64,000 nucleotides of DNA from an uncultured Clostridia bacterium (GTDB taxonomy: Bacteria > Bacillota > Clostridia > UBA1381): contig CANQQZ010000001.1 of assembly GCA_947626135.1 (NCBI GenBank), positions 62,001-126,000 of the forward strand, given 5' to 3'. Of this stretch, positions 28,079 to 36,418 are shown one piece after another. Positions within the stretch are counted from its first letter, which is position 1. The number at the start of each line of letters is the position of its first letter. The position numbers and the translations under genes are program-made. The notes beneath the pieces were generated by a model. It ran no database searches. It saw only the letters and a program-made list of their open reading frames with translations, and was not told the DNA's origin.

Positions 28079-28870
28079 ATGGTTTATACTTTTTACGAGC
28101 TTTTATGGATGTTTTTGATTTACGCTTTTTTCGGCTGGTGTCTGGAGGTCATGTATCATACCGTGGAAACGGGCGAATTCGCGAACAGAGGATTTCTAAA
28201 CGGTCCCGTGTGTCCGATATACGGTGTGGGAGCGACGCTTGTCATTGCGGTTTTGTCGCGCGTTGACAATATTTTCGCGATGTTTATCCTGTCCATGCTT
28301 TTGACGTCGGTTCTGGAGCTTATAACAGGCTTCGCGCTGAAAAAAATATATCATACAAGCTGGTGGGATTATTCCGATAAGCCGTTTAATCTGGGCGGCT
28401 ATATATGTCTCGAATTTTCAATATTATGGGGACTTGCGTGCGTCGGCGTTATGGAGATTGTTCATCCGCTGATAATGGATTTTATACATATAATTCCGAA
28501 TCTTATAGGAAAAATCATGCTTGGAGCGCTTTTCGGCGTATTTGCCGCCGATGTGGTCGTTACAGTGACGGCTATGCAGCATCTTACCAGGCGCGTCAGG
28601 CTGCTTGACGAAACAGCCGCTTCGATACGCAGGGTATCTGACGGTATAGGCGAAAATCTTCATGAAACGGTAAGCGATTTGGAAAAACGCAGGGATGAAT
28701 TTGCGAAAAGCGGGCGCGCTGAGGAATTGCGAAGGAAATATGACGCGCTGATAAATGAAAGCCATATATTGGAAAGACGCATAATAAAGGCGTTCCCGAA
28801 AATGAAATCGCTTAATCACGGCGAGCAGTTTGAGAATTTAAAGCAAAAAGTAAAAAATAAACGAAAATGA
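28079..28870 (+). CDS. Membrane protein of the CmpB-like 'ABC-transporter type IV' family
   Basis: Five or six hydrophobic segments fill residues 1-180, with the family segments FFGWCLEVMYHTVETGEFANRG and FLNGPVCPIYGVGA. A basic, helical cytoplasmic tail (about 185-263) follows. Families carry the label putative ABC transporter permease, but no ATPase partner is present here and transport is not shown. ATG 28079 has TTGGGGG 9 bases upstream; the longer frame from 28019 lacks a ribosome site. Length is 263 aa. Confidence 0.75.
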   Translation: MVYTFYELLWMFLIYAFFGWCLEVMYHTVETGEFANRGFLNGPVCPIYGVGATLVIAVLSRVDNIFAMFILSMLLTSVLELITGFALKKIYHTSWWDYSDKPFNLGGYICLEFSILWGLACVGVMEIVHPLIMDFIHIIPNLIGKIMLGALFGVFAADVVVTVTAMQHLTRRVRLLDETAASIRRVSDGIGENLHETVSDLEKRRDEFAKSGRAEELRRKYDALINESHILERRIIKAFPKMKSLNHGEQFENLKQKVKNKRK

Positions 28871-28899
28871 TTGAAAATCAGCCGCAAATATGATATAAT
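28871..28899 (+). promoter_or_regulatory. nfnAB promoter
   Basis: TTGAAA (28871-28876), 17 bases, TATAAT (28894-28899), starting directly after the previous stop codon. Confidence 0.7.
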
Positions 28900-28938
28900 A
28901 CGGTGAAAGCGAAAAAATAACGAGGTGATACATACATT

Positions 28939-29790
28939 ATGGCTTATAAGATAGTAAAAAAGCGCGTGCTCAATCCTCAGATATTCCTTATGGATGTAGA
29001 GGCGCCGCTTATAGCGAAAAAGGCGCAGCCGGGTCAGTTTATAATATTGAGAATTGACGAGTACGGTGAACGGGTCCCGTTCACGGTCTCGGATTATGAC
29101 CGCGAAAAGGGAACCGTTACAATTATAGTACAGATTGTGGGAAAAACGACGCGGGATCTGGCGCAGGTGGAGGAGGGAGATTATCTTCTCGACTTTGCCG
29201 GACCGCTTGGTATGCCTACTCCGCTCGACGGCATAAAAAAAGCGGCTGTTATCGGCGGCGGATTGGGTACGGCGATCGCGTATCCGCAGGCGAAAAAGCT
29301 GCATGAAATGGGCGCCGAGGTTACGGTCATAACGGGATTCAGAGATAAGGATCTGATAATTTTGGAGGATGAGCTTAGGGCGGTATCGGATAATCTCATC
29401 ATAACAACCGACGACGGCTCGAACGGCGTAAAGGGATTTGTAACGGAGAGGTTACAGGAATTGATCGACGCGGGCGAGAGGTTTGATGAGGTTATCGCGA
29501 TTGGTCCGCTTATTATGATGAAAAATGTCTGCAAGGTTACGGAGCCGTATGGGATAAAAACAACGGTAAGCATGAACCCGGTGATGATTGACGGCACGGG
29601 AATGTGCGGCGGCTGCCGCGTTATCGTCGGGGGCGAAACAAAATTCGCCTGCGTTGACGGTCCCGATTTCGACGGTCATAAGATTGACTGGGACAGCGCT
29701 ATGAAGCGCGGCAGGATGTTTAAGGAATACGAACAGCGTTCCTGCGAGGAGGGACATTGCAGAATAGGGAGGTCGAACACAAATGCCTAA
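28939..29790 (+). CDS. nfnA: NfnA: NADH-binding flavoprotein subunit of electron-bifurcating transhydrogenase
   Basis: Ferredoxin-NADP reductase fold of 283 aa: an FAD domain at about 1-95 (VPFTVSDYDREKGTV), an NAD-binding domain starting at GGGLGTAIAYPQAKKL, and a C-terminal [2Fe-2S] site (GMCGGCRVIVGGETKFACVD). With NfnB it couples NADH, NADPH and reduced ferredoxin. The same fold serves as dihydroorotate dehydrogenase electron-transfer subunit PyrK, but the next gene settles the assignment. It overlaps nfnB by 8 bases. Confidence 0.88.
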   Translation: MAYKIVKKRVLNPQIFLMDVEAPLIAKKAQPGQFIILRIDEYGERVPFTVSDYDREKGTVTIIVQIVGKTTRDLAQVEEGDYLLDFAGPLGMPTPLDGIKKAAVIGGGLGTAIAYPQAKKLHEMGAEVTVITGFRDKDLIILEDELRAVSDNLIITTDDGSNGVKGFVTERLQELIDAGERFDEVIAIGPLIMMKNVCKVTEPYGIKTTVSMNPVMIDGTGMCGGCRVIVGGETKFACVDGPDFDGHKIDWDSAMKRGRMFKEYEQRSCEEGHCRIGRSNTNA

Positions 29791-31174
29791 TATGAGAGCT
29801 GACAAAAACCCGATGCCGGAGCAGGAGCCGAACGTCAGAAACAAGAATTTTCTCGAGGTAACAACGGGCTATACGGAGGAAATGGCAAAGGATGAGGCAC
29901 AGCGCTGCTTAAACTGCAAGCATAAGCCCTGTATGCAGGGATGTCCGGTGGCTGTAAAAATTCCGGAGTTTATATCGCTGATAAAGGACGGCGATTTCGA
30001 GAGCGCGTATCAGAAAATAAAGGAAACAAACGCCTTGCCGGCAGTCTGCGGAAGAGTATGCCCGCAGGAAACGCAGTGCGAGTCCAAATGTGTGCGCGGT
30101 ATAAAGAACGAACCGGTAGGCATAGGCAGACTTGAGCGTTTTGTCGCCGACTGGCACATGAAAAACGTTTGCGACGTTATAGAGAAGCCGGAGCCAAACG
30201 GCAAAAAGGTTGCCGTGGTAGGCTCAGGTCCGTCTGGGCTTACAGTCGCGGGCGATTTGGCGAAAATGGGTTATTCCGTTACGGTTTACGAGGCGTTCCA
30301 TACGGCGGGAGGCGTGCTGATGTACGGCATACCCGAATTTCGTCTGCCGAAGGATATCGTTCAGAAGGAAATTGACAACCTGAAAAAGATGGGTGTTGAT
30401 ATTCAGACAAACGTTATTATAGGAAAAACAATTCTCGTTGACGAGCTCTTTAACGATATGGGCTACGACGCGGTATACATAGGCTCGGGCGCGGGGCTTC
30501 CGTCGTTCATGGGACTTGACGGAGAAAGCCTGAACGGTGTTTACAGCGCGAATGAGTTTTTAACGCGTATCAACCTTATGAAGGGCTACAAATTCCCCGA
30601 ATACGACACGCCGGTTTACGTCGGAAAAAATGTCGCCGTACTGGGCGGGGGAAATGTCGCGATGGATGCGGCAAGATCGGCGAAAAGACTTGGCGCGGAA
30701 AACGTTTATATAGTATACCGCAGAAGTATGGACGAGCTCCCCGCGCGCGCGGAGGAGGTTCATCACGCGCAGGAGGAGGGGATCATTTTCCGGCTCCTTG
30801 AAAACCCGACGAGATTTATCGGAGATGAAAACGGCTGGGTAAAGCAGATGGAAACGGTAAAAATGGAGCTGGGCGAGCCGGACGCGAGCGGGCGACGCAG
30901 ACCGGTTAAAATAGAAGGCTCCGAAAGTATATGCGATATCGATACGGTCGTTGTCGCGATAGGTCAGACACCGAATCCGCTTATAAGAAAAACGACCGAA
31001 GGGCTTGAAACAAACAAGCGCGGCTGTATCGTCGCGGATGAGGAAACGGGAAAAACCTCCAAGGAGCACGTTTACGCCGGCGGAGACGTTGTAACGGGCG
31101 CGGCGACGGTAATACTCGCAATGGGCGCGGGCAAAGCCGCGGCAAAGGCTATAGACGAAGAGCTCAGAGGATAA
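29783..31174 (+). CDS. nfnB: NfnB: NADP-binding, glutamate-synthase-like subunit of transhydrogenase
   Basis: Homologue of the small subunit of glutamate synthase, often annotated gltA. Two [4Fe-4S] motifs occur at the N-terminus (CLNCKHKPCMQGCP and CGRVCPQETQCESKC). An FAD dinucleotide fold (VVGSGPSGLTVAGDLAKMG) and an NADP fold (VLGGGNVAMDAARSAKRLG) follow, then the C-terminal FAD segment (VYAGGDVVTGAATVI). Length is 463 aa. The overlap with NfnA and absence of a large glutamate synthase subunit favour NfnAB over GOGAT. Confidence 0.9.
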   Translation: MPNMRADKNPMPEQEPNVRNKNFLEVTTGYTEEMAKDEAQRCLNCKHKPCMQGCPVAVKIPEFISLIKDGDFESAYQKIKETNALPAVCGRVCPQETQCESKCVRGIKNEPVGIGRLERFVADWHMKNVCDVIEKPEPNGKKVAVVGSGPSGLTVAGDLAKMGYSVTVYEAFHTAGGVLMYGIPEFRLPKDIVQKEIDNLKKMGVDIQTNVIIGKTILVDELFNDMGYDAVYIGSGAGLPSFMGLDGESLNGVYSANEFLTRINLMKGYKFPEYDTPVYVGKNVAVLGGGNVAMDAARSAKRLGAENVYIVYRRSMDELPARAEEVHHAQEEGIIFRLLENPTRFIGDENGWVKQMETVKMELGEPDASGRRRPVKIEGSESICDIDTVVVAIGQTPNPLIRKTTEGLETNKRGCIVADEETGKTSKEHVYAGGDVVTGAATVILAMGAGKAAAKAIDEELRG

Positions 31175-31305
31175 AAAAAGCCGCGGCTATAACGGCGGAA
31201 GCGGCTCAACGCCCAAATGGAAGCCCGGAAAGCGGCGCGAAAATGCATTTGGAAACGCATATTTTGGCGGGGACGCGTTAATTTCCCGAATTTTGAAAAA
31301 AGTAT

Positions 31306-31333
31306 TTGCATTTTCCGATATATGTGTTATAAT
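31306..31333 (+). promoter_or_regulatory. SCIFF operon promoter
   Basis: TTGCAT (31306-31311), 16 bases, TATAAT (31328-31333), 36 bases before the start of the peptide gene. Confidence 0.65.
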
Positions 31334-31368
31334 GATATAAACCAAAATTACAATCGGAGGGAATTACT

Positions 31369-31506
31369 ATGAAACATATTCAGACCTTGAACAAGGCTAA
31401 CTTAAAGGATACAGCCAATCGCGGCTGCGGCGAGTGCCAGACCTCGTGCCAGTCGGCATGCAAGACTTCCTGCACCGTCGCAAATCAGAAGTGCGAACAG
31501 GCGTGA
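31369..31506 (+). CDS. scfA: SCIFF ranthipeptide precursor (six cysteines in forty-five residues)
   Basis: A 45-residue peptide. The leader is MKHIQTLNKANLKDTANRG, and the core carries cysteines at 20, 23, 27, 31, 35 and 42 (CGECQTSCQSACKTSC and a final C). This matches the near-universal clostridial SCIFF family, in which a radical SAM enzyme forms thioether bridges from cysteine to the non-alpha carbon of acceptor residues such as threonine. A strong CGGAGGG site precedes the ATG. The maturase follows at once. The mature product's role is not settled; quorum or regulatory roles have been proposed for ranthipeptides. Confidence 0.95.
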   Translation: MKHIQTLNKANLKDTANRGCGECQTSCQSACKTSCTVANQKCEQA

Positions 31507-31516
31507 GTAATTTATA

Positions 31517-31547
31517 GGAGCAGATACAAAATCTGCTCCTTGTTTTT
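31517..31547 (+). terminator. Attenuating terminator between SCIFF peptide and maturase
   Basis: GGAGCAGAT (31517-31525) pairs with ATCTGCTCC (31531-31539), then TTGTTTTT. It lies inside the operon and would let the peptide be made in excess over its enzyme. Confidence 0.75.
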
Positions 31548-31562
31548 GGAAAGGAAATAAGT

Positions 31563-32936
31563 ATGATACATAAATACAAGGCGCTCGGCATGAATATTGT
31601 GCTCGATGTTTATTCGGGCGCGGTGCATGTGGTGGACGATGCTGTATACGAAATGCTCGATTACTGCCTTGAACCGTTTGCGCCGGAGGCGGTATGCCCC
31701 GAATATATCATTGAAGCTATGGAGGACAGATACGACAGACGGGATATCATTGAGGCTTATTCGGAAATATGCGGACTTGTCGGTGCGGGTCAGCTTTTTA
31801 CCGACGATTGTTATGCGGATCTGGCGAAAACGTGGAACAAGCAGTCGGTGGTAAAGGCGCTGTGTCTTCATATAGCTCACGATTGCAATCTGCGCTGCGA
31901 ATATTGCTTCGGCAGTACCGGAGAATACAGCGGCGGACGCTGCCTGATGTCGGCGGAGACGGGAAAAAAGGCTATTGATTTTGTTATAAAAAGCAGCGGC
32001 GGCAGGCGAAATATCGAGATAGATTATTTTGGCGGGGAGCCGCTGATGAATTTCGGCGTGGTGAAGGAGATTACCGAATACGCAAAGGAACAGGGGAGGC
32101 TCCACGGCAAAAATTTCCGGTTCACCATAACGACGAACGGGATATTGCTCGACGAGGAAAAACAAAAATACATAAACGAAAATATGTCAAATGTTGTGCT
32201 GAGCCTTGACGGAACAAAGGAAACCAACGACCGCTTGCGCCGCCGCGTTGACGGCAGCGGCTCGTATGATACGATAGTGCCGAAATTCCGGAGACTTGCG
32301 CAGAGCCGCAATCAGGATAATTATTATGTCCGCGGCACATTTACCGCATATAACGTCGATTTTGCAAAGGATGTATTACATCTCGCGGATCTTGGCTTCA
32401 AGCAGACGAGCGTTGAACCTGTGGTTGCCCCGTATGAGGAGGATTACGCTTTAAAGCCGGAGCATCTGCCGGAAATTTTTTCGGAATATGATAAGCTGGC
32501 TGAAGAATACGTGAAAAGATATCGCAGCGGCAGCGGATTTAATTTTTTCCATTTTATGGTGGATCTGGATCAAGGTCCGTGCGCCGTGAAACGGCTTTCG
32601 GGCTGCGGCGCCGGACACGAGTATCTGGCTGTAACGCCGCAGGGAGATATTTATCCTTGCCACCAGTTTGTGGGCAATGAAAAATTCAGGATGGGAAGCG
32701 TTTACGGGAGCGGGGAATTGAACCGGGATATAGTAAATTATTTTGAGAATTCCAATGTGTACACGAAGGAGAAATGCAAGGACTGCTTCGCGAAATTTTA
32801 TTGCAGCGGCGGCTGCTCCGCAAACGCGTATAATTTTAACGGCGATATAAACAAGCCGTATGAGCTGGGCTGCGAAATGCAGAAAAAACGTACCGAGTGC
32901 GCCATCGCTGTCGCCGCGGTTAAAAAATTGGGATAA
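31563..32936 (+). CDS. scfB: SCIFF radical SAM maturase with SPASM domain
   Basis: Enzyme that installs thioether crosslinks in the SCIFF peptide. An N-terminal RiPP recognition-like region (about 1-90) binds the leader. The radical SAM cluster is CNLRCEYC (Cys108, 112 and 115), with FGGEPLMNF as the SAM-binding segment. The C-terminal SPASM region binds auxiliary [4Fe-4S] clusters (CAVKRLSGCGAGHEYLAV, CHQF, then CKDCFAKFYCSGGC). Length is 457 aa, typical of CteB/ScfB enzymes. An AAGGAAATAAGT site precedes ATG 31563. Confidence 0.95.
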   Translation: MIHKYKALGMNIVLDVYSGAVHVVDDAVYEMLDYCLEPFAPEAVCPEYIIEAMEDRYDRRDIIEAYSEICGLVGAGQLFTDDCYADLAKTWNKQSVVKALCLHIAHDCNLRCEYCFGSTGEYSGGRCLMSAETGKKAIDFVIKSSGGRRNIEIDYFGGEPLMNFGVVKEITEYAKEQGRLHGKNFRFTITTNGILLDEEKQKYINENMSNVVLSLDGTKETNDRLRRRVDGSGSYDTIVPKFRRLAQSRNQDNYYVRGTFTAYNVDFAKDVLHLADLGFKQTSVEPVVAPYEEDYALKPEHLPEIFSEYDKLAEEYVKRYRSGSGFNFFHFMVDLDQGPCAVKRLSGCGAGHEYLAVTPQGDIYPCHQFVGNEKFRMGSVYGSGELNRDIVNYFENSNVYTKEKCKDCFAKFYCSGGCSANAYNFNGDINKPYELGCEMQKKRTECAIAVAAVKKLG

Positions 32937-32963
32937 TATAAAATTTTATAAGGAGGAATATAT

Positions 32964-33278
32964 ATGATTTACAAGGGTTTTAAAATGAAGCTGTATCCGG
33001 GCATGGAGGCGGAGTATGAAAAGCGTCACAATGAATTGTGGCCCGAAATGAAGGATATGATTCATGAGCACGGCGGAAGGAACTACTCCATATACCTTGA
33101 CCCGGAAACGCTCACTCTGTTCGGCTATATTGAGATTGAGGATGAGGAGCTCTGGGCTAAGGGCGCCGATACTGCCATAAATCGCAAATGGTGGGACTTT
33201 ATGGCGGATATTATGGAGACGAATCCCGACAACAGTCCGGTATCAAAAGATTTGAACCTGCTGTTTCATTTGGATTGA
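32964..33278 (+). CDS. rhaM: L-rhamnose mutarotase
   Basis: Interconverts alpha and beta anomers of L-rhamnose so that the isomerase can act. The 104 aa are the whole family length. Key segments are YEKRHNELWPEM with the catalytic His22, the tyrosine-containing NYSIYLD, and NRKWWDFMADIMETN. It lies only 27 bases after the SCIFF maturase with its own AAGGAGG site, so it probably shares that transcript, which is unexpected. Rhamnulokinase is about 24 kb away. Confidence 0.93.
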   Translation: MIYKGFKMKLYPGMEAEYEKRHNELWPEMKDMIHEHGGRNYSIYLDPETLTLFGYIEIEDEELWAKGADTAINRKWWDFMADIMETNPDNSPVSKDLNLLFHLD

Positions 33279-33300
33279 CGCCGCTTAAAAGATCGAAGCA

Positions 33301-33333
33301 AAAAACGTACCGGTTTTTCCGGTACGTTTTTTT
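33301..33333. terminator. Terminator after rhaM, bidirectional
   Basis: AAAAAACGTACCGG (33301-33314) pairs with its complement at 33320-33333 around TTTTT. It also ends the small gene on the opposite strand. Confidence 0.88.
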
Positions 33334-33336
33334 GCT

Positions 33337-33513
33337 CAGCCGCGCATTCCCATTGCCATATCTATCGCGCTTCCGATATTTCGGAATAATCCTTCCGTTT
33401 TTTTCATCATTTTTTTGCGCTGCTTTGCCGTGGGCTGCTCGATCATTACCGTAGCAGCCGCGCCGATGACCATTCCGGCAGCCATGCCCTTCATAAAGCC
33501 TGCGTAAGCCATA
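33337..33513 (-). CDS. Small protein with hydrophobic N-terminus, possible YtxH-like
   Basis: A 58-residue gene with a convincing GGAGGTG site 9 to 10 bases before ATG 33513 and a shared terminator just after the stop. The first ~22 residues are hydrophobic and glycine-rich (GFMKGMAAGMVIGAAATVMI). A highly basic stretch follows (AKQRKKMMKKTEG), then an amphipathic methionine-rich end. This is the pattern of small membrane-associated YtxH-like proteins. Function unknown. It lies antisense to nothing else and stands alone. Confidence 0.65.
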
Positions 33514-33694
33514 ATAACCGCACCTCCGTTTTTTTATGGGCGTTCCCGCGAAATTTAGCGATAAAATGTACGGAAACGCGTGTTTTTTGTTTTGCACGGT
33601 ATTATTATCTGTCGGTTATTATAAAATAAAACAGACAAATTTTTTGAAATTTGAATTTGAAATATAAATTTAATGTAAAAAATATCAAATTGTA

Positions 33695-33723
33695 TTGACT
33701 AAACGGCATATTCAGCATATAAT
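33695..33723 (+). promoter_or_regulatory. Promoter of the DUF1015 gene
   Basis: TTGACT (33695-33700), 17 bases, TATAAT (33718-33723), 51 bases before the ATG. Confidence 0.75.
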
Positions 33724-33774
33724 ATATTTAACTATGTCCACATCTATGCATATACCGGAAAGGGTGGTATTATT

Positions 33775-35097
33775 ATGGCAAACATTAAGCCGTTCAGAGG
33801 ATACAGATATAACATTGATAAAGTGAACATCAGCGATGTGGTATGCCCGTCGCTTTATAAGCTTACGGATGAACGCCGTTCAAGACTTTATGACATGAGT
33901 GAATATAACGCCGTGAGGCTTTATTCGGGGGAGGAGCGTTCTACGGACAGCGAGGTGAGCAATAAGTTTACGCGCGCGGCGCAGGCATTAAAGGAATGGA
34001 TAGATAACGATATTCTCGTGCGCGAGGATAAGGAGGCTATTTATCTGTACGAACAGACCGTAGACGTTCACGGAACGACATATTCCAACACAAATTTTAT
34101 AACGCTTGTTGAAATTGAAGAATTAAACGAGGGAAGCATCCGTCCGTGCGAGGAAATGCATGAAACCTCGCTGAAGGATTATTATGAAAAAATCAAGGCT
34201 ACAAATTTTGATATAAGCATGATAAGCTGCCTGTATGTCGAGCGTGAAAAGGTGCTGCTCAATCTTATGGATGAAATAAGTGAAACTGAGCCCGATTTTG
34301 AGTTCCACACCAACGATGAGGACAGTGTGCATGAGCGCGTGTGGATAATCACATACAAGCCGACTATAGAGGCGATTGTGGAGCAGTTTAAGGATATGCC
34401 GCTCTATATAACCGACGGACAGACGCGTTATGAGGCATGCTTAAGATACAGGAACTACATGAAGGCAAAAAATCCGAATCATACCGGCGACGAACCGTAT
34501 AATTATACACTTGTTTCCCTTATGAACGCCAATTCCGACGGACTTGTCATTCTGCCGCTTCACCGCGAGGTAAAGTGCCCCAGAGGCTTTAAGGAGGATT
34601 TCTTTATCGCCGGAATTCAGGATCATTTTAAGATTGAGAAAATTATAGTAGATAACGATGAGGATATAATCGTTGACACTATGAAGAAGCAGATCTCCAC
34701 GACAAGAATGGATACAAAAATCGCGGTATACTGCGGAGGCGACTATTTTTATCGACTGACGCTTACGGATAAGGATTACATAAAGACCAATTTGCTGCCG
34801 GAAATGTCCAAGGCATACTGCGGTCTTGACGTGGTCGTTCTCAATAAGCTTGTGCTTGAGGATATATTGAACGTGACGGAGGAAACCTATCCCGAGCGAG
34901 TTACTGAGGACAGAAGCCGCCATAAATGCTACAGAGATTTGATCGATGGCAAATGTGATGTGATATTTATGCTTAATCCTGTTAAGACAGAGCAGATAAA
35001 AAATGTAACAGCCGTAGGCGAAAGGCTGCCGCTTATGTCGATAAGCGTGTTCCCGAAGCCCTCGGTCGGCACGATAATGAATTCGGTCGGAGAATAG
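33775..35097 (+). CDS. DUF1015 (SerK-related) family protein
   Basis: 440-residue cytoplasmic protein. The N-terminus (IKPFRGYRYNIDKVNISDVV, then MSEYNAVRLYSGE) follows the DUF1015 pattern, and ITDGQTRYEACLRYRNYM corresponds to the family's DGHHRYE segment, with the two histidines replaced by Gln-Thr. Some archaeal members phosphorylate free serine; the bacterial function is not established, and the missing histidines argue against assuming that activity. It is monocistronic, with its own promoter, directly before the L21 leader. Confidence 0.75.
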   Translation: MANIKPFRGYRYNIDKVNISDVVCPSLYKLTDERRSRLYDMSEYNAVRLYSGEERSTDSEVSNKFTRAAQALKEWIDNDILVREDKEAIYLYEQTVDVHGTTYSNTNFITLVEIEELNEGSIRPCEEMHETSLKDYYEKIKATNFDISMISCLYVEREKVLLNLMDEISETEPDFEFHTNDEDSVHERVWIITYKPTIEAIVEQFKDMPLYITDGQTRYEACLRYRNYMKAKNPNHTGDEPYNYTLVSLMNANSDGLVILPLHREVKCPRGFKEDFFIAGIQDHFKIEKIIVDNDEDIIVDTMKKQISTTRMDTKIAVYCGGDYFYRLTLTDKDYIKTNLLPEMSKAYCGLDVVVLNKLVLEDILNVTEETYPERVTEDRSRHKCYRDLIDGKCDVIFMLNPVKTEQIKNVTAVGERLPLMSISVFPKPSVGTIMNSVGE

Positions 35098-35117
35098 AAA
35101 AAAATTGTAAAAATATA

Positions 35118-35146
35118 TTGACAACGGCTGTTTTTTCTGATATAAT
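35118..35146 (+). promoter_or_regulatory. rplU-rpmA promoter (consensus)
   Basis: TTGACA (35118-35123), 17 bases, TATAAT (35141-35146). Confidence 0.85.
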
Positions 35147-35149
35147 AGC

Positions 35150-35233
35150 CGCTGACCGCATTGAATAGGTCATAAAACCGCACAGCGGTACCTATAAAAG
35201 CGAGTCCTCAAAATTATAAGAGGAGGTGTTACA
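35150..35233 (+). promoter_or_regulatory. Putative ribosomal protein L21 leader
   Basis: The rplU mRNA leader can form a two-part stem: ATAGGT (35165-35170) with ACCTAT (35190-35195), enclosing CCGC (35178-35181) with GCGG (35185-35188). Structured L21 leaders for autoregulation are known in Firmicutes; the assignment here rests on position and this hairpin. Confidence 0.55.
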
Positions 35234-35545
35234 ATGTATGCAGTAATCGTAACCGGCGGAAAGCAGTACAAGGTATCGGAGGGCGATACGCTGTTTGTTG
35301 AAAAGCTTGACGCTGAGGAGGGCGAGAACGTAACGTTTGACGAGGTTCTCGTAGTAGGCGATGGAGAAAATGTAAATGTCGGCGCGCCGACAGTGGCGGG
35401 CGCCGCTGTTGAGGCGAAAGTCGTAAAGAACGGCAAAGCCAAGAAAATTTATGTTTTCAAAATGAAGCGCAAGAAGAATGAGCGCAAAAAGAACGGTCAC
35501 AGACAGCCGTATTCCAAGGTTGAAATCGTAAAGATAAATGCCTGA
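35234..35545 (+). CDS. rplU: 50S ribosomal protein L21
   Basis: 103 aa, starting [14 protein letters not shown] and ending in the basic [19 protein letters not shown] segment that contacts rRNA. The ATG follows AGGAGGTG. rpmA lies 37 bases downstream. The prp gene that often sits between the two in Firmicutes is absent. Confidence 0.97.
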   Translation: MYAVIVTGGKQYKVSEGDTLFVEKLDAEEGENVTFDEVLVVGDGENVNVGAPTVAGAAVEAKVVKNGKAKKIYVFKMKRKKNERKKNGHRQPYSKVEIVKINA

Positions 35546-35582
35546 ATTTGATAGTTTGACATATTATATGGAGGTGTTTTAA

Positions 35583-35837
35583 ATGGCTCATAAAAAAGGT
35601 ATGGGAAGTACCAAAAACGGTCGCGACAGCGAGTCGAAGAGACTCGGCGCAAAGCGTGCTGACGGTCAGTTTGTTCTTGCGGGCAATATACTTGTAAGAC
35701 AGCGCGGAACAAAAATCCATCCGGGTAATAACGTGGGAATCGGCAGCGATGATACGCTGTTCGCGCTTATCGACGGCAAGGTAAAGTTCGAGAGAAGAGG
35801 CAGAGACAAGAAACAGTGCAGCGTCTATGCCGATTAA
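35583..35837 (+). CDS. rpmA: 50S ribosomal protein L27
   Basis: 84 aa. Typical core [19 protein letters not shown] and [17 protein letters not shown]. The N-terminus begins MAHKKGMGS, so the cleavable extension seen in many Firmicutes (ending FFA or LFA before HKKG) is missing. A TAA directly before the ATG in the same frame rules out an upstream start. GGAGGTGTTTTAA precedes it. Confidence 0.97.
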   Translation: MAHKKGMGSTKNGRDSESKRLGAKRADGQFVLAGNILVRQRGTKIHPGNNVGIGSDDTLFALIDGKVKFERRGRDKKQCSVYAD

Positions 35838-35909
35838 TTCGCGCTTGCCAATGAGCGTACCGGTGAATATAAAATGGATTCGGCCGTTTCGAAAATATCG
35901 GTTGATTAT

Positions 35910-35938
35910 GAGCTCGGTATTGCGCCGGGCTCTTTTTT
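35910..35938 (+). terminator. Terminator of rplU-rpmA
   Basis: GAGCTCGG (35910-35917) pairs with CCGGGCTC (35925-35932, one wobble), followed by TTTTTT. Confidence 0.8.
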
Positions 35939-35990
35939 ACCGCGCTGTTTTTAATTGAGAAATTTTCATCAGTGAAAAATCAATTTGTTC

Positions 35991-36019
35991 TTGACAATAC
36001 CTTGCTTTTATGATATATT
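35991..36019 (+). promoter_or_regulatory. tRNA-Leu promoter
   Basis: TTGACA (35991-35996), 17 bases, TATATT (36014-36019), 11 bases before the tRNA. Confidence 0.75.
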
Positions 36020-36030
36020 AGTACAGTCGG

Positions 36031-36117
36031 GCGGATATGGCGGAATTGGCAGACGCGCTAGATTCAGGTTCTAGTGAAAGCAATTTCATGCAGGTTCAAG
36101 TCCTGTTATCCGCACCA
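36031..36117 (+). tRNA. tRNA-Leu (CAG anticodon)
   Basis: Acceptor arms GCGGATA and TATCCGC pair fully, with discriminator A and encoded CCA. The anticodon arm is CTAGA, loop TTCAGGT, TCTAG, giving CAG (reads CTG). A long variable arm as in class II tRNAs makes the length 87 nt. Confidence 0.95.
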
Positions 36118-36118
36118 G

Positions 36119-36153
36119 AAATGACTTAAAGCCCATGGCTTTAAGTCATTTTT
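36119..36153 (+). terminator. Terminator of tRNA-Leu
   Basis: A 15-bp perfect stem (36119-36133 with 36137-36151) and a CAT loop, then TT. The following 36154-36338 holds no gene that I can support. Confidence 0.85.
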
Positions 36154-36338
36154 ATATTAAACTTGTTTGTTTGTGAGTTTATACGGCTTGCTGGCAGGCA
36201 TGGCAATATCGGCGTGTATAAGTTACGGGAGGGACAACCGTAGGCGACATCCCGCTTTCGGTATGGGATCCCAAAAACCGCATAAAAGAGCCGATTTCCA
36301 GCTTCATAAAAAAGCTTTTATATTTTCTAAAATAATTC

Positions 36339-36367
36339 TTGATTTTTCACGCAAAATATATTACAAT
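36339..36367 (+). promoter_or_regulatory. efp promoter
   Basis: TTGATT (36339-36344), 17 bases, TACAAT (36362-36367). Confidence 0.6.
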
Positions 36368-36418
36368 AGCTATATATGAAATTGTGACAAAAACAAAAGA
36401 TTTCAGGAGGATTATATT

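Noticed and set aside
36167..36379. 70-codon frame between tRNA-Leu and efp
   Set aside because: No ribosome site, odd composition, and it runs into the efp promoter.
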